Assembly (NCBI RefSeq): GCF_903642285.1
Contig: NZ_CAHJWJ010000014.1
Span: 1-64,000, forward strand
Reading direction: 5' to 3'
DNA from: Sphingomonas bacterium
GTDB taxonomy: Bacteria > Pseudomonadota > Alphaproteobacteria > Sphingomonadales > Sphingomonadaceae
DNA: 64,000 nt
Made by a program: the position numbers and the translations under genes. Below are positions 8,896-18,639 of this stretch, piece after piece; position 1 is the first letter of the stretch, and every line of letters begins with the position of its first letter. The notes under the pieces were generated by a model that was not told the DNA's origin, ran no database searches, and was given only the letters and a program-made list of their open reading frames with translations.

Positions 8896-9239
8896 TTGGA
8901 ATACCTCGCGAGATCGCGGGCATCCGTGGCATCAAACACAGGCATGGCATGGATCTCGTTGGAAGGCGCAACAAACGGCGGCTCAGCGTCAAACTCTGTG
9001 AACGGCCGTCCGCTTTGGGAGCGCAGCGCAGCCGGGTGAAGGTCTGAAATTGGGTCTTTTCTGCCTGCAAGCGGCTGGCGGGCAAGTGGCACGAACAGAC
9101 CTTCGACCGTTCGGCGCCGAGGCTGAAGACCATCGTAAAACTGACGGAAGTCCCAGTGCTACTTTTACGATGCTAGCCCCTGACGTTGCGCAGTGCTAGT
9201 TTTTATATACGCTCACCAAGTTCGTGCCGGGGGGTAACA
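8896..9239. other. Intergenic region with possible minus-strand gene relic
   Basis: The left part contains a minus-strand open frame of about 60 residues (8892-9092) with protein-like composition (FTEFDAEPPFVAPSNEI) but no start signal and no family I recognise; it may be the tail of a lost gene. The right part contains the likely promoter of the S9 peptidase. Confidence 0.3.
9180..9208 (+). promoter_or_regulatory. Possible housekeeping promoter of S9 peptidase gene
   Basis: CTGACG at 9180-9185 and TTATAT at 9203-9208 are spaced by 17 bases and lie about 30 bases before the start codon, in a locally AT-rich patch. This fits a sigma-70-like promoter, but it is only a visual match. Confidence 0.35.
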
Positions 9240-11384
9240 ATGATGCGTCGCAAGATCCTAGCAGCTTTCCTCAGCTCGGTTGCATCCGGCGTATCAGCAC
9301 AGTCCGGCCTTCCGAGTGCACCGCCCAAAGCCGTGCCGCATCCGGTCACCGAAGCATACTTTGGCATGCAAGTCACCGACCGCTACCGATCCATGGAGAG
9401 TAAGGACGCCGAAACAATTATTTGGATGAAAGCACAGGATGCCTGGTCGCGATCTGTCCTTGATAGGATCACACCGCGAGAAGCATTTCTCGCGAAGATG
9501 ACCACTTTCTCCGCCGCTTTTGGCAAGGTCGGCGGTATATGGGCGGCAGGCGGCAAGCTGTTCTACTTCGATCGTGCGCCGGGCAAGGATGTCTTTAGCC
9601 TCGGCGTTTTCGAGAACGGTCACAAACGAATATTGCTCGATATGGCAGCGTTCATGGCGGCCCACGGCGGTACGCCTTATGCAATTGACTGGCTGCAATC
9701 GTCGCATGACGGGGCAAAAATCGCCGTGGGTATTTCGGCCGGAGGGTCCGAAGATTCATCAATAACCGTTTTTGACGTTGCCACAGGGAGGGCTATCGCC
9801 GGCCCGATCGATCGGGCGGCGGATGACGGGGTTGATTGGAGCGAGGATGGATCGAGCCTCTTTTTCATTCGATCACAACCTTTTGGTCCCGCATCGAAGC
9901 CCACCGACAAATACCGCAACGAAGCTACCGATTATTGGGATCTTAAAAGCGAGCCGCGCGCGGTCCTAGGAGCTGCGTTACCTGGCGGTCCGATTACCGA
10001 TCCGGATGAGGAAGGCTTCCTCAGGCACGTGCCGCACCGAAGCGAGCTGCTGCTTATGGGGGTTACAGGGGTCAAACCGGAGAGACGACTATGGTGGGGT
10101 AAGCCCGCAGATCCGCGGGCCCAACGTGTCACGTGGACGCCGATCGCCGCGTACGAAGACGGAATTACCAATGTCGAAATGAACAGGACAACGCTGTTCT
10201 TGATGACCCACAAGGATGCGCCTCGGTTTAAGATTTTAGCGCTGCCGATAGGCGGCACACTTGCCCAGGCGAAGACAATCATTCCCCCAAGCGACAGCCA
10301 ACTCGTCGAAGGCGAAGTGGTAGCCGCAGACGGGCTCTACATCAGCGTACGAAGGGGGATCTATAGCCAGCTCTTACGCTTCAGCAACGATGGGAAGGTA
10401 AGCGAGATCGCTTTGCCGGTACATGGATCGATTGAAAATCTGGCGGCCGACGTGGACGAGCCTGGTGCAGTAGTTATGCTCGATGGTTCGAAAACACCTG
10501 TTGCGCACTATCGCTATGATCCGGCGCGCAAGGCGTTTGATGTGCTGCCACTCGACATCCATCCAGCGTTCGAACCTGACCGCTATGCCGTGTCCGATCT
10601 GGAGGCTATCGCAAGGGACGGAAGCAAGATTCCCCTCACGGTCGTCGGGCCGGCCGGGGCAATCCAGCCACGCGCGATGATCCTCACCGCCTATGGCGCC
10701 TATGGCAGATCGGACTTCCCTTACTTCGATTTCAATATGCCGACTTTCGTCGACGCGGGAATCAGCATGGCCAAATGCACTGTTCGGGGCGGTGGTGAAC
10801 TTGGTGAAGCCTGGCGGCTGGCCGGTAAGGGCAAGGACAAGCCGAACACGTGGCGCGACGCTATTGCTTGCGCGGAAACGCTGATCGCAAAGGGGTATAC
10901 GACCCCCGCCTTGCTTACCATAGAAGGTACATCAGCTGGTGGGATAATGGTCGGCCGTGCCGCGACCGAGCGGCCCGACCTGTTTGCCGCTGCGATCGAC
11001 AGGGTCGGCGATGTGAACATGCTGCGCGCCGAGACAATGCCAGCGGGTCCAGCGAATATACCGGAGTTTGGTACGGTCACCGATCCGCAGGGTTTCAAGG
11101 ACCTCTACGAGATGGACGTGATCCAGCACGTCAAGCTAGGCGTGCAGTATCCCGCGTTTTTGATCACGGCTGGCCTGAACGACGCTCGTGTTGAACCCTG
11201 GACCGGTGCGAAGCTCGCTGCGATGCTCGAAGAGAACCCTGCTCACCGCCCCGTGCTGTACCGCCTGGAGCAGCAGGATGGGCACGGATTAGGTAGTGCC
11301 AAATCTACCCGTGAGGCTGAACAAGCCGATATCGCAGCCTTTGTACTTTGGCAGACCGGCGCCCCTGCGTGGCAACCGCGTTGA
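9240..11384 (+). CDS. Prolyl oligopeptidase family (S9) peptidase, exported
   Basis: A 714-residue serine peptidase. A signal peptide (MMRRKILAAFLSSVASGVSA) is followed by a beta-propeller region (about 60-430) and an alpha/beta hydrolase domain. Catalytic elements are GTSAGG (nucleophile Ser), LNDARVEPW (Asp) and QDGHGLG (His). The nucleophile motif has Thr-Ser-Ala-Gly-Gly where many homologues have Gly-Ser-Asn-Gly-Gly. ATG at 9240 was chosen since it follows a G-rich ribosome site and starts the signal peptide. It likely trims proline-containing peptides in the periplasm. Not in an operon. Confidence 0.88.
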   Translation: MMRRKILAAFLSSVASGVSAQSGLPSAPPKAVPHPVTEAYFGMQVTDRYRSMESKDAETIIWMKAQDAWSRSVLDRITPREAFLAKMTTFSAAFGKVGGIWAAGGKLFYFDRAPGKDVFSLGVFENGHKRILLDMAAFMAAHGGTPYAIDWLQSSHDGAKIAVGISAGGSEDSSITVFDVATGRAIAGPIDRAADDGVDWSEDGSSLFFIRSQPFGPASKPTDKYRNEATDYWDLKSEPRAVLGAALPGGPITDPDEEGFLRHVPHRSELLLMGVTGVKPERRLWWGKPADPRAQRVTWTPIAAYEDGITNVEMNRTTLFLMTHKDAPRFKILALPIGGTLAQAKTIIPPSDSQLVEGEVVAADGLYISVRRGIYSQLLRFSNDGKVSEIALPVHGSIENLAADVDEPGAVVMLDGSKTPVAHYRYDPARKAFDVLPLDIHPAFEPDRYAVSDLEAIARDGSKIPLTVVGPAGAIQPRAMILTAYGAYGRSDFPYFDFNMPTFVDAGISMAKCTVRGGGELGEAWRLAGKGKDKPNTWRDAIACAETLIAKGYTTPALLTIEGTSAGGIMVGRAATERPDLFAAAIDRVGDVNMLRAETMPAGPANIPEFGTVTDPQGFKDLYEMDVIQHVKLGVQYPAFLITAGLNDARVEPWTGAKLAAMLEENPAHRPVLYRLEQQDGHGLGSAKSTREAEQADIAAFVLWQTGAPAWQPR

Positions 11385-11646
11385 CCAAGGCCAGGATGAA
11401 TAAGCGGCTGCTATCGGGGAACCGCTGAGCGTTGCTGGATGACCGAGAATGGGTCGAAGCAGCCAGCCCCATCATCCCTCGCAATGTTGGATTTTCCGTG
11501 CGACGCCCTCGGACATGCCAGCCGCTCGAACCCCGACATACGCGATTGCTGAAAGTGCAATCGCTCGCGCGGGGGCGATTCCCATCGCAACGTGGCCTCC
11601 ACTTCGTCCACTTCCGATTGCATTTCCTGCAATCGTCGGCTGCGAA

Positions 11647-12537
11647 TCACCCCCGGGCCCGCGCCTGCGGATAGGTCCCCAGCAGCCGTACCCATTTCGA
11701 ATGGAACGCCAGTTCCTCGATCGCGCGGTCGAACCCCGCGTCGCCGGGCTTCCCGTCCACGTCCGCGTAGAATTCGGTCGCCGCGAAGGTGCCGCCGCGC
11801 TGGTAGCTTTCGAGCTTCGTCATGTTGACGCCGTTGGTCGCGAAGCCGCCCATCGCCTTGTACAGCGCGGCGGGGATGTTCTTCACCTCGAAGATCAGGC
11901 TGGTCATCCACGGCCCCGCGCCGGTCGCGGGCTTGCCGCCGCGCGCCAGCGTCACGAAGCGGGTCATGTTGTGGTCCGCGTCCGCGATATCGGTTGCCAG
12001 CAGCGTAAGGCCATAGGTGGCGGCGGCGGCGGGCGGCGCCAGCGCGGCGACGTGCGGGTCGCCGATCTCCGCGACCATCGCCGCGGCGCCTGCGGTGTCG
12101 GGATAGGCGACGGGCGCGATGCCGTGCGCCTTCAGCCAGTGGCGGCATTGGCCCAGCGCCTGCGGATGGCTCATCGCCTCGCGCACCTGGTCGCGCGTGC
12201 CGGTGCCCATCAGCGCGTGGCGGATCGGCAGGAAATGCTCGCCGGTGATGACCAGCCCCGATTCCGGCAGCAGGAAATGCATGTCCGCGACGCGGCCGTG
12301 GAGCGAATTCTCGATCGGGATGATCGCGCAGTCCGCGCGCCCGTCCTTCACCGCGTCGATCGCGTTGGCGAAGTCGAAGCATGGAAGCGGCAGTCCGTCG
12401 GGGAACGCCTGCACCGCGGCGACATGGCTGTTCGCGCCGGGCGCGCCCTGGAACGCGACGGTGCGTTCCGGTTCGGCGGCGGCGGCGGCGGTCATCGCGG
12501 CGACGATGGGGCGGGCGGGGGCGGCGAAATTCTCCAC
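11647..12537 (-). CDS. pheA: Prephenate dehydratase
   Basis: A 296-residue monofunctional enzyme converting prephenate to phenylpyruvate for phenylalanine synthesis. The dehydratase domain opens with VAFQGAPGANSH and includes IPIENSLHG and the catalytic NMTRFV motif; an ACT regulatory domain follows (SLIFEVKNIPAAL, TKLESY). The start is GTG at 12537; an ATG at 12495 would remove a short N-terminal extension that sphingomonad homologues share as I recall them. It is divergent from the cytochrome c gene, so the gap 12538-12644 holds both promoters. Confidence 0.93.
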   Translation of the reverse strand: MENFAAPARPIVAAMTAAAAAEPERTVAFQGAPGANSHVAAVQAFPDGLPLPCFDFANAIDAVKDGRADCAIIPIENSLHGRVADMHFLLPESGLVITGEHFLPIRHALMGTGTRDQVREAMSHPQALGQCRHWLKAHGIAPVAYPDTAGAAAMVAEIGDPHVAALAPPAAAATYGLTLLATDIADADHNMTRFVTLARGGKPATGAGPWMTSLIFEVKNIPAALYKAMGGFATNGVNMTKLESYQRGGTFAATEFYADVDGKPGDAGFDRAIEELAFHSKWVRLLGTYPQARARG

Positions 12538-12644
12538 GGGGGCGAAGCGTTACGCGCTTGGCGACGCGATGAGCAAGCGCGCTTGCGGAGGCTTCGTGGC
12601 TTTTCTATGGGAATGAGGACGTATGACCGGGGCAGGCTGAGATA

Positions 12645-13379
12645 ATGGACAATCGGACCAACACGATCGCGGGCTGGGTGCTGGCCGGTTGCGGGATCGC
12701 GCTCGGGCTGACGATCGTCGGGACCAAGATCTACGACACCGGCCGTCCCGAGAAGATGGGCTATGCAATCGAGGGAGTCGAGGATGCGGGCGGCGGCGGG
12801 GAGGCTGCGGCCATCCCCGTGGCGTCGCTGCTGCCGACCGCGGACGCTGTCAAGGGCGGCGAGGTGTTCAAGAAATGCGCCGCCTGCCACACGATCAACC
12901 AGGGCGGGGCGAACGGCATCGGCCCGAACCTGTACGGCACGCTCGGCGAAGCGATCGGCCAGGGCAAGGCGGGCTTCGCCTTCTCCGATGCGCTGAAGGG
13001 CGTCGGCGGCAATTGGGATTTCGAGAAGATGAACGCGTGGCTGACGAGCCCGCGCAAGTTCGCGGCGGGTACGAAGATGACATTCGCCGGCCTGTCGAGC
13101 CCGCAGGACCGGGCCAACGTGCTCCTCTATATCAACCAGCAGGGATCGAACCTGCCGCTCCCCGCCGCGCCGGCAGCCGGGGCAAAGCCCGATGCCAAGG
13201 TTGGTGGTGCCGCACCAACCGGTGCCACCGCAGCGCCCGGGGCGAAGAGCGCGGTGGACGCGGTCGCGACCGATCGCCGCAGCGCGACCGGCGACATCGC
13301 CAACACGGGCACCCCGGCATCTGGCGCGCCGTCGATCGATCCCGAAGCGGCCCGGCGCGGGGCGAAGGTGGGGAAGTAA
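12645..13379 (+). CDS. Membrane-anchored cytochrome c
   Basis: A 244-residue class I cytochrome c. An uncleaved N-terminal membrane segment (about 8-27) leads to the haem site CAACH and a downstream methionine ligand in GTKMTFAG. The C-terminal 80 residues are Ala/Pro/Gly-rich and low in complexity. It resembles CycM-type cytochromes that pass electrons from the bc1 complex to cytochrome oxidase in the periplasm. The long Ala-Pro tail is longer than usual. Confidence 0.88.
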   Translation: MDNRTNTIAGWVLAGCGIALGLTIVGTKIYDTGRPEKMGYAIEGVEDAGGGGEAAAIPVASLLPTADAVKGGEVFKKCAACHTINQGGANGIGPNLYGTLGEAIGQGKAGFAFSDALKGVGGNWDFEKMNAWLTSPRKFAAGTKMTFAGLSSPQDRANVLLYINQQGSNLPLPAAPAAGAKPDAKVGGAAPTGATAAPGAKSAVDAVATDRRSATGDIANTGTPASGAPSIDPEAARRGAKVGK

Positions 13380-13430
13380 ATCCGGGCTTGCTGTCCTCAC
13401 CGGAAGGGTGAGGGCAGGACGGACGGTGGT

Positions 13431-14318
13431 CTACGCTTCCCCCGCATCCTTCGCCACCGCCCGGTCCTGATAGAAGCGCTGCACGGCAGCCCAAGCCTCT
13501 TCTGCGGTCTCGACGAAGGTGAAGATCCCCAGGTCGCGTTCGCTGACCACGCCCTCCTCGACCAGCGCCTCGAAGTTCACCACCCGCTTCCAGAAGGCCC
13601 GTCCGAACAGCAGCACCGGGATCGGTTCGATCTTGCCGGTCTGGATCAGCGTCAGGAGCTCGAACAATTCGTCGAAGGTGCCGAACCCGCCCGGGAACGC
13701 CGCCAGAGCGCGGGCATGGAGCAGGAAATGCATCTTGCGCAGCGCGAAATAGTGGAACTGCATCGACAGCGCGGGGGTGACATAGGGGTTGGGGGCCTGT
13801 TCGTGCGGCAGGACGATGTTCAGCCCGATCGACTCCGCGCCGACATCCGCCGCGCCGCGGTTCGCCGCCTCCATGATCGACGGACCACCACCCGAGCATA
13901 CGACGAACTGCCGATTGCCGTCCGCGTCGCGCGGCAGTACGCTGACGATCCGGGCGAGTTCGCGAGCGACCTCGTAATAGTGCGACTTCTCGACCAGGCG
14001 CTCGGCGATCCTGCGCGCCTCGTCGTCGGTCGCCAGCGCCAGCAGCGCCTCGGCCTTGGCGGGTTCGGGGATCCGCGCCGAGCCGTAGAACACGAAGGTC
14101 GACGCGATCTTCGCCTCGTCGAGCAGCAATTGCGTCTTCAGCAGCTCCAGTTGGAAGCGGACCGGCCGGAGATCCTCGCGTAGCAGGAAATCCATATCCT
14201 GGAACGCCAGGCGATAGGCCGGGTTCTCGGTCTGCGGCGTGCTGATCCCACGCTTGGCGGAGGCGGCGTCCTCTCCGGCGGGGGCGAAGACGCGAGTGGG
14301 TATGTGGGTGTCGGTCAT
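13431..14318 (-). CDS. LOG-family (TIGR00730-like) nucleotide hydrolase
   Basis: A 295-residue protein with a Rossmann-like fold and the LOG signatures GGGPSIMEAANRGA and PGGFGTFDELFE. Related enzymes cleave nucleoside monophosphates to base and ribose phosphate (cytokinin activation in plants); older labels call them lysine decarboxylase. It is longer than the plant-type enzymes because of an N-terminal 80-residue helical part. I chose ATG at 14318 because sequence upstream in this frame has no family character. Substrate in this organism unknown. Confidence 0.82.
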   Translation of the reverse strand: MTDTHIPTRVFAPAGEDAASAKRGISTPQTENPAYRLAFQDMDFLLREDLRPVRFQLELLKTQLLLDEAKIASTFVFYGSARIPEPAKAEALLALATDDEARRIAERLVEKSHYYEVARELARIVSVLPRDADGNRQFVVCSGGGPSIMEAANRGAADVGAESIGLNIVLPHEQAPNPYVTPALSMQFHYFALRKMHFLLHARALAAFPGGFGTFDELFELLTLIQTGKIEPIPVLLFGRAFWKRVVNFEALVEEGVVSERDLGIFTFVETAEEAWAAVQRFYQDRAVAKDAGEA

Positions 14319-14491
14319 CCGGGGCCGGTAGAGCATCGGTGCGCGGTACGCCAGCGACGGAAATCGGTGCGATCGTGCGGGTCGGCTGCAGGCCGGCATA
14401 ACCCGCTTGCTACGATGCCCGGGCGTCCCTAGGGCCGTCGACGGGCCACGCTGTCCCAACGCAGCGCGCGCTCTCTGTGAGGAGAGAGACA

Positions 14492-15658
14492 TTGACGGAT
14501 ATACTGACCGCTCCGGATACGGGTGCGCCGAATGCTGATGGTGCGAAGCCTGCGACGAAGCCGGCACGCCCCTATTTCTCCAGCGGCCCCTGCGCCAAGC
14601 CTCCGGGCTGGGACGCTGCGAAACTCGCCACCGCCTCGCTCGGGCGCTCGCACCGGTCCAAGATCGGCAAGCAGCGCCTGCAATATGCCATCGACCTGAT
14701 GCGCGACGTGCTGAAGCTTCCCGATACGCACCGCATCGGCATCGTCCCCGGCTCCGACACCGGCGCGTTCGAAATGGCGATGTGGACGATGCTCGGGCAG
14801 CGCGGCGTGACGACGCTGGCCTGGGAAAGTTTCGGCGAAGGCTGGGTGACCGATGCGGTCAAGCAGTTGAAGATCGATCCGATCGTCATTCGCGCCGACT
14901 ATGGGCGATTGCCCGATCTCGCGCAGGTCGACTGGTCGACCGATGTGCTGTTCACCTGGAACGGCACCACCAGCGGCGTGCGCGTGCCGGATGCCGAATG
15001 GATCCCGGACGACCGTGAAGGGCTGAGCTTCGCCGACGCGACGTCGGGCGTGTTCGCCTATGACGTCGACTGGGCGAAGATCGATGTGGCGACCTTCAGC
15101 TGGCAGAAGGTGCTGGGCGGGGAGGGCGCGCACGGCGTCCTGATCCTGGGCCCGCGCGCGGTGGAACGGCTGGAAAGTTACACGCCCGCCTGGCCGCTAC
15201 CCAAGGTCTTCCGGCTCGTGTCCAAAGGCAAGCTGACGGAGGGCGTATTCAAGGGCGAGACGATCAACACGCCGTCTATGCTGGCGGTCGAGGATGCGAT
15301 CTTCGCGCTGGAATGGGCGAAGGGGCTGGGCGGAGGCGGGCTGATCGCACGGTCGGATGCAAATGCCGCGGCACTCGATGCGATCGTCGCGGCGCGGGAT
15401 TGGCTGGGGCATCTGGCCGCGGACCCGGCGAGCCGTTCGAAGACCAGCGTGTGCCTGACCGTCAAAGGCGCGGACGAGGCGTTCATCAAGGCGATGGCGT
15501 CGGCGCTGGAGAAGGAAGCCGCGGCCTACGATATCGCCGGCTACCGCGACGCGCCGCCGGGGCTTCGCATCTGGTGCGGCGCGACCGTGGACACTGCGGA
15601 CATCGTCGCGCTCGGGCCGTGGCTCGACTGGGCCTATGCGGTGGCGAAAGCTTCTTAA
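14492..15658 (+). CDS. serC: Phosphoserine aminotransferase
   Basis: A 388-residue PLP enzyme of the alphaproteobacterial SerC type (starts with PYFSSGPCAKPPGW after a 30-residue extension). The PLP lysine lies in FSWQKVLGGEGAHG. It makes phosphoserine from 3-phosphohydroxypyruvate. The frame could also start with GTG at 14477, but GAGGAGAG sits seven bases before TTG at 14492 and the resulting MTDIL start looks natural. It is followed by serA, the preceding step of the same pathway, with a palindromic repeat between them. Confidence 0.92.
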   Translation: MTDILTAPDTGAPNADGAKPATKPARPYFSSGPCAKPPGWDAAKLATASLGRSHRSKIGKQRLQYAIDLMRDVLKLPDTHRIGIVPGSDTGAFEMAMWTMLGQRGVTTLAWESFGEGWVTDAVKQLKIDPIVIRADYGRLPDLAQVDWSTDVLFTWNGTTSGVRVPDAEWIPDDREGLSFADATSGVFAYDVDWAKIDVATFSWQKVLGGEGAHGVLILGPRAVERLESYTPAWPLPKVFRLVSKGKLTEGVFKGETINTPSMLAVEDAIFALEWAKGLGGGGLIARSDANAAALDAIVAARDWLGHLAADPASRSKTSVCLTVKGADEAFIKAMASALEKEAAAYDIAGYRDAPPGLRIWCGATVDTADIVALGPWLDWAYAVAKAS

Positions 15659-15676
15659 CCCTTTCCCTCTTTCATC

Positions 15677-15755
15677 GTCACCCCGGCCTCGAGCCGGGGT
15701 CCCGCTTCTTCGGCCCGCTGCGAATAGCGGGACCCCGGGTCAAGCCCGGGGTGAC
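15677..15755. repeat. Dispersed palindromic repeat, family A, copy 1
   Basis: Inverted repeat bounded by GTCACCCCGG and CCGGGGTGAC with inner arms around GGGTCCCGC and GCGGGACCC. It sits between serC and serA. Related copies occur at 33321, 36840 and 46136. It may fold as a transcript hairpin and reduce readthrough. Confidence 0.85.
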
Positions 15756-15779
15756 GGCTAGACTCTAGGATGAACCAAA

Positions 15780-17357
15780 ATGCTCAAAGTCCTCATCTCC
15801 GATAAAATGGACCCTCGCGCCGCACAGATCTTCCGCGAACGCGGGGTCGAGGTCGATGAGATCACCGGCAAGACGCCCGAAGAGGTGATCGCGATCATCG
15901 GCGACTATGACGGTCTTGCGATCCGCTCCTCGACCAAGGTGACCAAGGCGATCCTTGATGCCGCGACGAAGCTGAAAGTGGTCGGCCGCGCCGGGATCGG
16001 GGTCGACAATGTCGATATACCCGCCGCGTCGGCGAAGGGCGTCGTCGTCATGAACACGCCGTTCGGGAACAGCATCACCACCGCCGAACACGCGATCGCG
16101 CTGATGTTCGCGCTCGCCCGCCAATTGCCCGAGGCGGATACCAGCACGCAGGCGGGCAAGTGGGAGAAGAACCGCTTCATGGGCGTCGAGCTGACGTCGA
16201 AGACGCTGGGCCTGATCGGCGCGGGCAATATCGGGTCGATCGTCGCGGACCGGGCGCGCGGGCTGAAGATGAAGGTCGTCGCGTTCGATCCCTTCCTGAC
16301 GCCCGAACGTGCGATCGAGATCGGGGTGGAGAAAGTGACGCTCGACGACCTGCTCGCACGTGCCGATTTCATCACGCTGCATACGCCGCTGACCGACCAG
16401 ACGCGCAACATCCTGTCGGCAGAGAATCTGGCGAAGACGAAGAAGGGTGTGCGGATCGTGAACTGCGCGCGCGGCGGTCTGATCGACGAGGTGGCGCTGA
16501 AGGCGGGCCTCGACAGCGGCCATATCGGCGGTGCCGCGCTCGACGTGTTCGTCAGCGAACCCGCCAAGGACTCGCCGCTTTTCGGGACGCCCAATTTCGT
16601 TTCTACCCCGCATCTCGGCGCTTCGACGACCGAGGCGCAGGTCAACGTCGCTATCCAGGTCGCCGAGCAGATGGCCGATTTCCTGGTCTCCGGCGGCGTC
16701 ACCAATGCGCTCAACATGCCGAGCCTGTCGGCGGAGGAAGCGCCCAAGCTGAAGCCGTACATGGTGCTCGCCGAAAAGCTCGGCTCGCTCGTCGGCCAGC
16801 TGGCGCGTGGGGCGATCGACCGTATCTCGGTGCATAGCGAGGGCGCGGCCGCCGAGCTGAACGCCAAGCCGATCACGAGCGCGGTCCTTGCCGGCTTCCT
16901 GCGCACCCAGACCGCGACGGTCAACATGGTCAACGCGCCGCTGTTGGCACGCGACCGCGGGCTCGAGGTACGCGAAGTGCGTACCGAGCGCGAAGGTGAT
17001 TACCACACGCTGCTACGAGTCGCGGTACGGACCGAAGACGGCGAGCGCTCGGTCGCAGGAACCCTGTTCGGCGATCAGGCACCGCGGCTGGTCGAGCTGT
17101 TCGGGATCAAGGTCGAGGCCGATCTGGCGGGACCGATGCTGTATGTGGTCAACGTCGATGCGCCGGGGTTCATCGGCCGGCTCGGTACGACGCTCGGCGA
17201 GGCGGGGGTCAATATCGGGACCTTCCATCTCGGACGGCGTTCGGCGGGGGGCGAGGCGGTGCTGCTTTTGTCGGTGGATGAGGCGGTGACGGGGGAACTG
17301 CTGACGAAGGTCCGCGCATTGCCGGGGGTGAAGACCGCGACCGGTCTGGTGTTTTGA
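15780..17357 (+). CDS. serA: D-3-phosphoglycerate dehydrogenase
   Basis: A 525-residue long-form SerA. Substrate and NAD domains come first (GLIGAGNIGSIVADRARG, NCARGGLIDE, TPHLGASTTEAQ), then an intervening ASB domain and a C-terminal ACT domain (VVNVDAPGFIGRLG). It catalyses the first step of serine synthesis. Length matches the long class found in alphaproteobacteria and Mycobacterium, where the ACT domain senses serine. It follows serC. Confidence 0.96.
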   Translation: MLKVLISDKMDPRAAQIFRERGVEVDEITGKTPEEVIAIIGDYDGLAIRSSTKVTKAILDAATKLKVVGRAGIGVDNVDIPAASAKGVVVMNTPFGNSITTAEHAIALMFALARQLPEADTSTQAGKWEKNRFMGVELTSKTLGLIGAGNIGSIVADRARGLKMKVVAFDPFLTPERAIEIGVEKVTLDDLLARADFITLHTPLTDQTRNILSAENLAKTKKGVRIVNCARGGLIDEVALKAGLDSGHIGGAALDVFVSEPAKDSPLFGTPNFVSTPHLGASTTEAQVNVAIQVAEQMADFLVSGGVTNALNMPSLSAEEAPKLKPYMVLAEKLGSLVGQLARGAIDRISVHSEGAAAELNAKPITSAVLAGFLRTQTATVNMVNAPLLARDRGLEVREVRTEREGDYHTLLRVAVRTEDGERSVAGTLFGDQAPRLVELFGIKVEADLAGPMLYVVNVDAPGFIGRLGTTLGEAGVNIGTFHLGRRSAGGEAVLLLSVDEAVTGELLTKVRALPGVKTATGLVF

Positions 17358-17361
17358 ACCT

Positions 17362-17389
17362 AATTCCTCCCCGTAAACGGGGAGGAATT
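17362..17389. terminator. Perfect 12-bp hairpin after serA
   Basis: AATTCCTCCCCG, a TAAA loop and the exact complement, beginning five bases past the serA stop, then TTT. The short T-run makes it a modest terminator. The arms match the tips of repeat family C (28006 and 34352), so it may be a minimal copy of that repeat. Confidence 0.6.
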
Positions 17390-17425
17390 TGCGTTGTGCT
17401 CCTACCACGCTATCAACCTCCGGGC

Positions 17426-18532
17426 ATGACCGCGCTGCTTCCTCAGGGTTTCCACGACCGCCTGCCGCCCTTTGCCGACGCCGCCGCGGGGGTCGAGGCG
17501 CGAGTGTTGGAGGCGGCGCGGCTCTATGGTTATGAGCGCGTCGATCCGCCGCTGGCCGAATTCGCGGAGGGGCTCGGCGCGCGGCTGAAGGCGGGGGGGC
17601 TCGCGGATGCGGTTCGATTCGTCGATCCGGTCAGCCAGGCGACCCTTGCGATCCGCCCCGACCTGACCGCGCAAGTCGCGCGGATCGCCAGCGCGCGGCT
17701 GGGACATCATCCGCGGCCGGTGCGGCTGTCCTATGCGGGTACGGTGCTCAAATTGCGTGCGAGCGAATTATCGCCGGCGCGCGAAACGCGGCAGATCGGG
17801 GCGGAGTTGATCGGGCTCGACTCGGTCGCGGCCGCGCAGGAGGTCGTCGGCGTCGCGGTCGATGCGCTGGTCGCCGCCGGGGCGAAGGGCCTGTCGATCG
17901 ACTTCACGCTGCCCGACCTGGTGGACACGCTTGCCGCCGGGCCGCTGCCGGTCGACCCGGCGTGGATCGGTCCTTTGCGCGAACGCCTCGATGCGAAGGA
18001 TGCGGGCGGCGTCGCTGGCATCGCGTCCCCCTATCTGCCGCTGATTGAGGCGGCAGGACCGTTCGATCCCGCGATCGATCGGTTGCGGCGGTTCGATACC
18101 GGCGGCGTGCTGCGTAGTCGGCTCGACGCTCTGGTCGCGATCGCGACCCGGATCGGCGACCGCGTGACGCTGACGCTCGACCCGACCGAGCGGCACGGCT
18201 TCGAATACCAGACCTGGCTGGGCTTTTCGTTGTTCGCGGAGGGCGCGTCGCGTGAGGTCGGGCGTGGGGGCACCTATACGATCGTCCATGCGGATGGCAG
18301 CGAGGAACCCGCGACCGGGTTCTCGCTATTCGCCGATCTGTTGACCGGCGGCGCGCAGTCGGTCGAGCGACGGCGGCTATTCGTGCCGTTCGGCACCGCG
18401 CCGCAGGATAGCGCGGCCATGCGCCGCACCGGCTGGGTAACCGTCGCCGCGCTTGAGCCGAACGACACGCCTGGGGCGCAATTGTGCACGCATGTGCTGA
18501 CGGATGGGATGCCCCGGCCGCTCGGCGATTGA
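17426..18532 (+). CDS. hisZ: ATP phosphoribosyltransferase regulatory subunit
   Basis: A 368-residue class II aminoacyl-tRNA synthetase paralogue that lacks the tRNA-binding part, as expected for HisZ. Recognisable elements are LLPQGFHDRLPP, VRFVDPVSQATLAIRPDLT and the GRGGTY block. HisZ works with the short HisG as a feedback-inhibited complex at the start of histidine synthesis. No hisG is present in the window. I used ATG at 17426 since residues upstream of it do not fit the family. Confidence 0.92.
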   Translation: MTALLPQGFHDRLPPFADAAAGVEARVLEAARLYGYERVDPPLAEFAEGLGARLKAGGLADAVRFVDPVSQATLAIRPDLTAQVARIASARLGHHPRPVRLSYAGTVLKLRASELSPARETRQIGAELIGLDSVAAAQEVVGVAVDALVAAGAKGLSIDFTLPDLVDTLAAGPLPVDPAWIGPLRERLDAKDAGGVAGIASPYLPLIEAAGPFDPAIDRLRRFDTGGVLRSRLDALVAIATRIGDRVTLTLDPTERHGFEYQTWLGFSLFAEGASREVGRGGTYTIVHADGSEEPATGFSLFADLLTGGAQSVERRRLFVPFGTAPQDSAAMRRTGWVTVAALEPNDTPGAQLCTHVLTDGMPRPLGD

Positions 18533-18639
18533 CACTTGCGGGGCGCACCCGCTAGCGCGCCCTCGCATCACTGAACCATCCGCGCGTCGAGCCCTGTCGA
18601 AGGGCGCGCGGGTCCGTCCGGCAGGCGGAGAATCATATC

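Noticed and set aside
13431-14318. Lysine decarboxylase
   Set aside because: The PGGFGTFDE motif belongs to LOG-type nucleotide hydrolases; no PLP-dependent decarboxylase features are present.
14400-14491. A structured RNA leader before serC
   Set aside because: I could not build a stable conserved structure from the sequence by eye; a covariance search with the serC motif model would decide.
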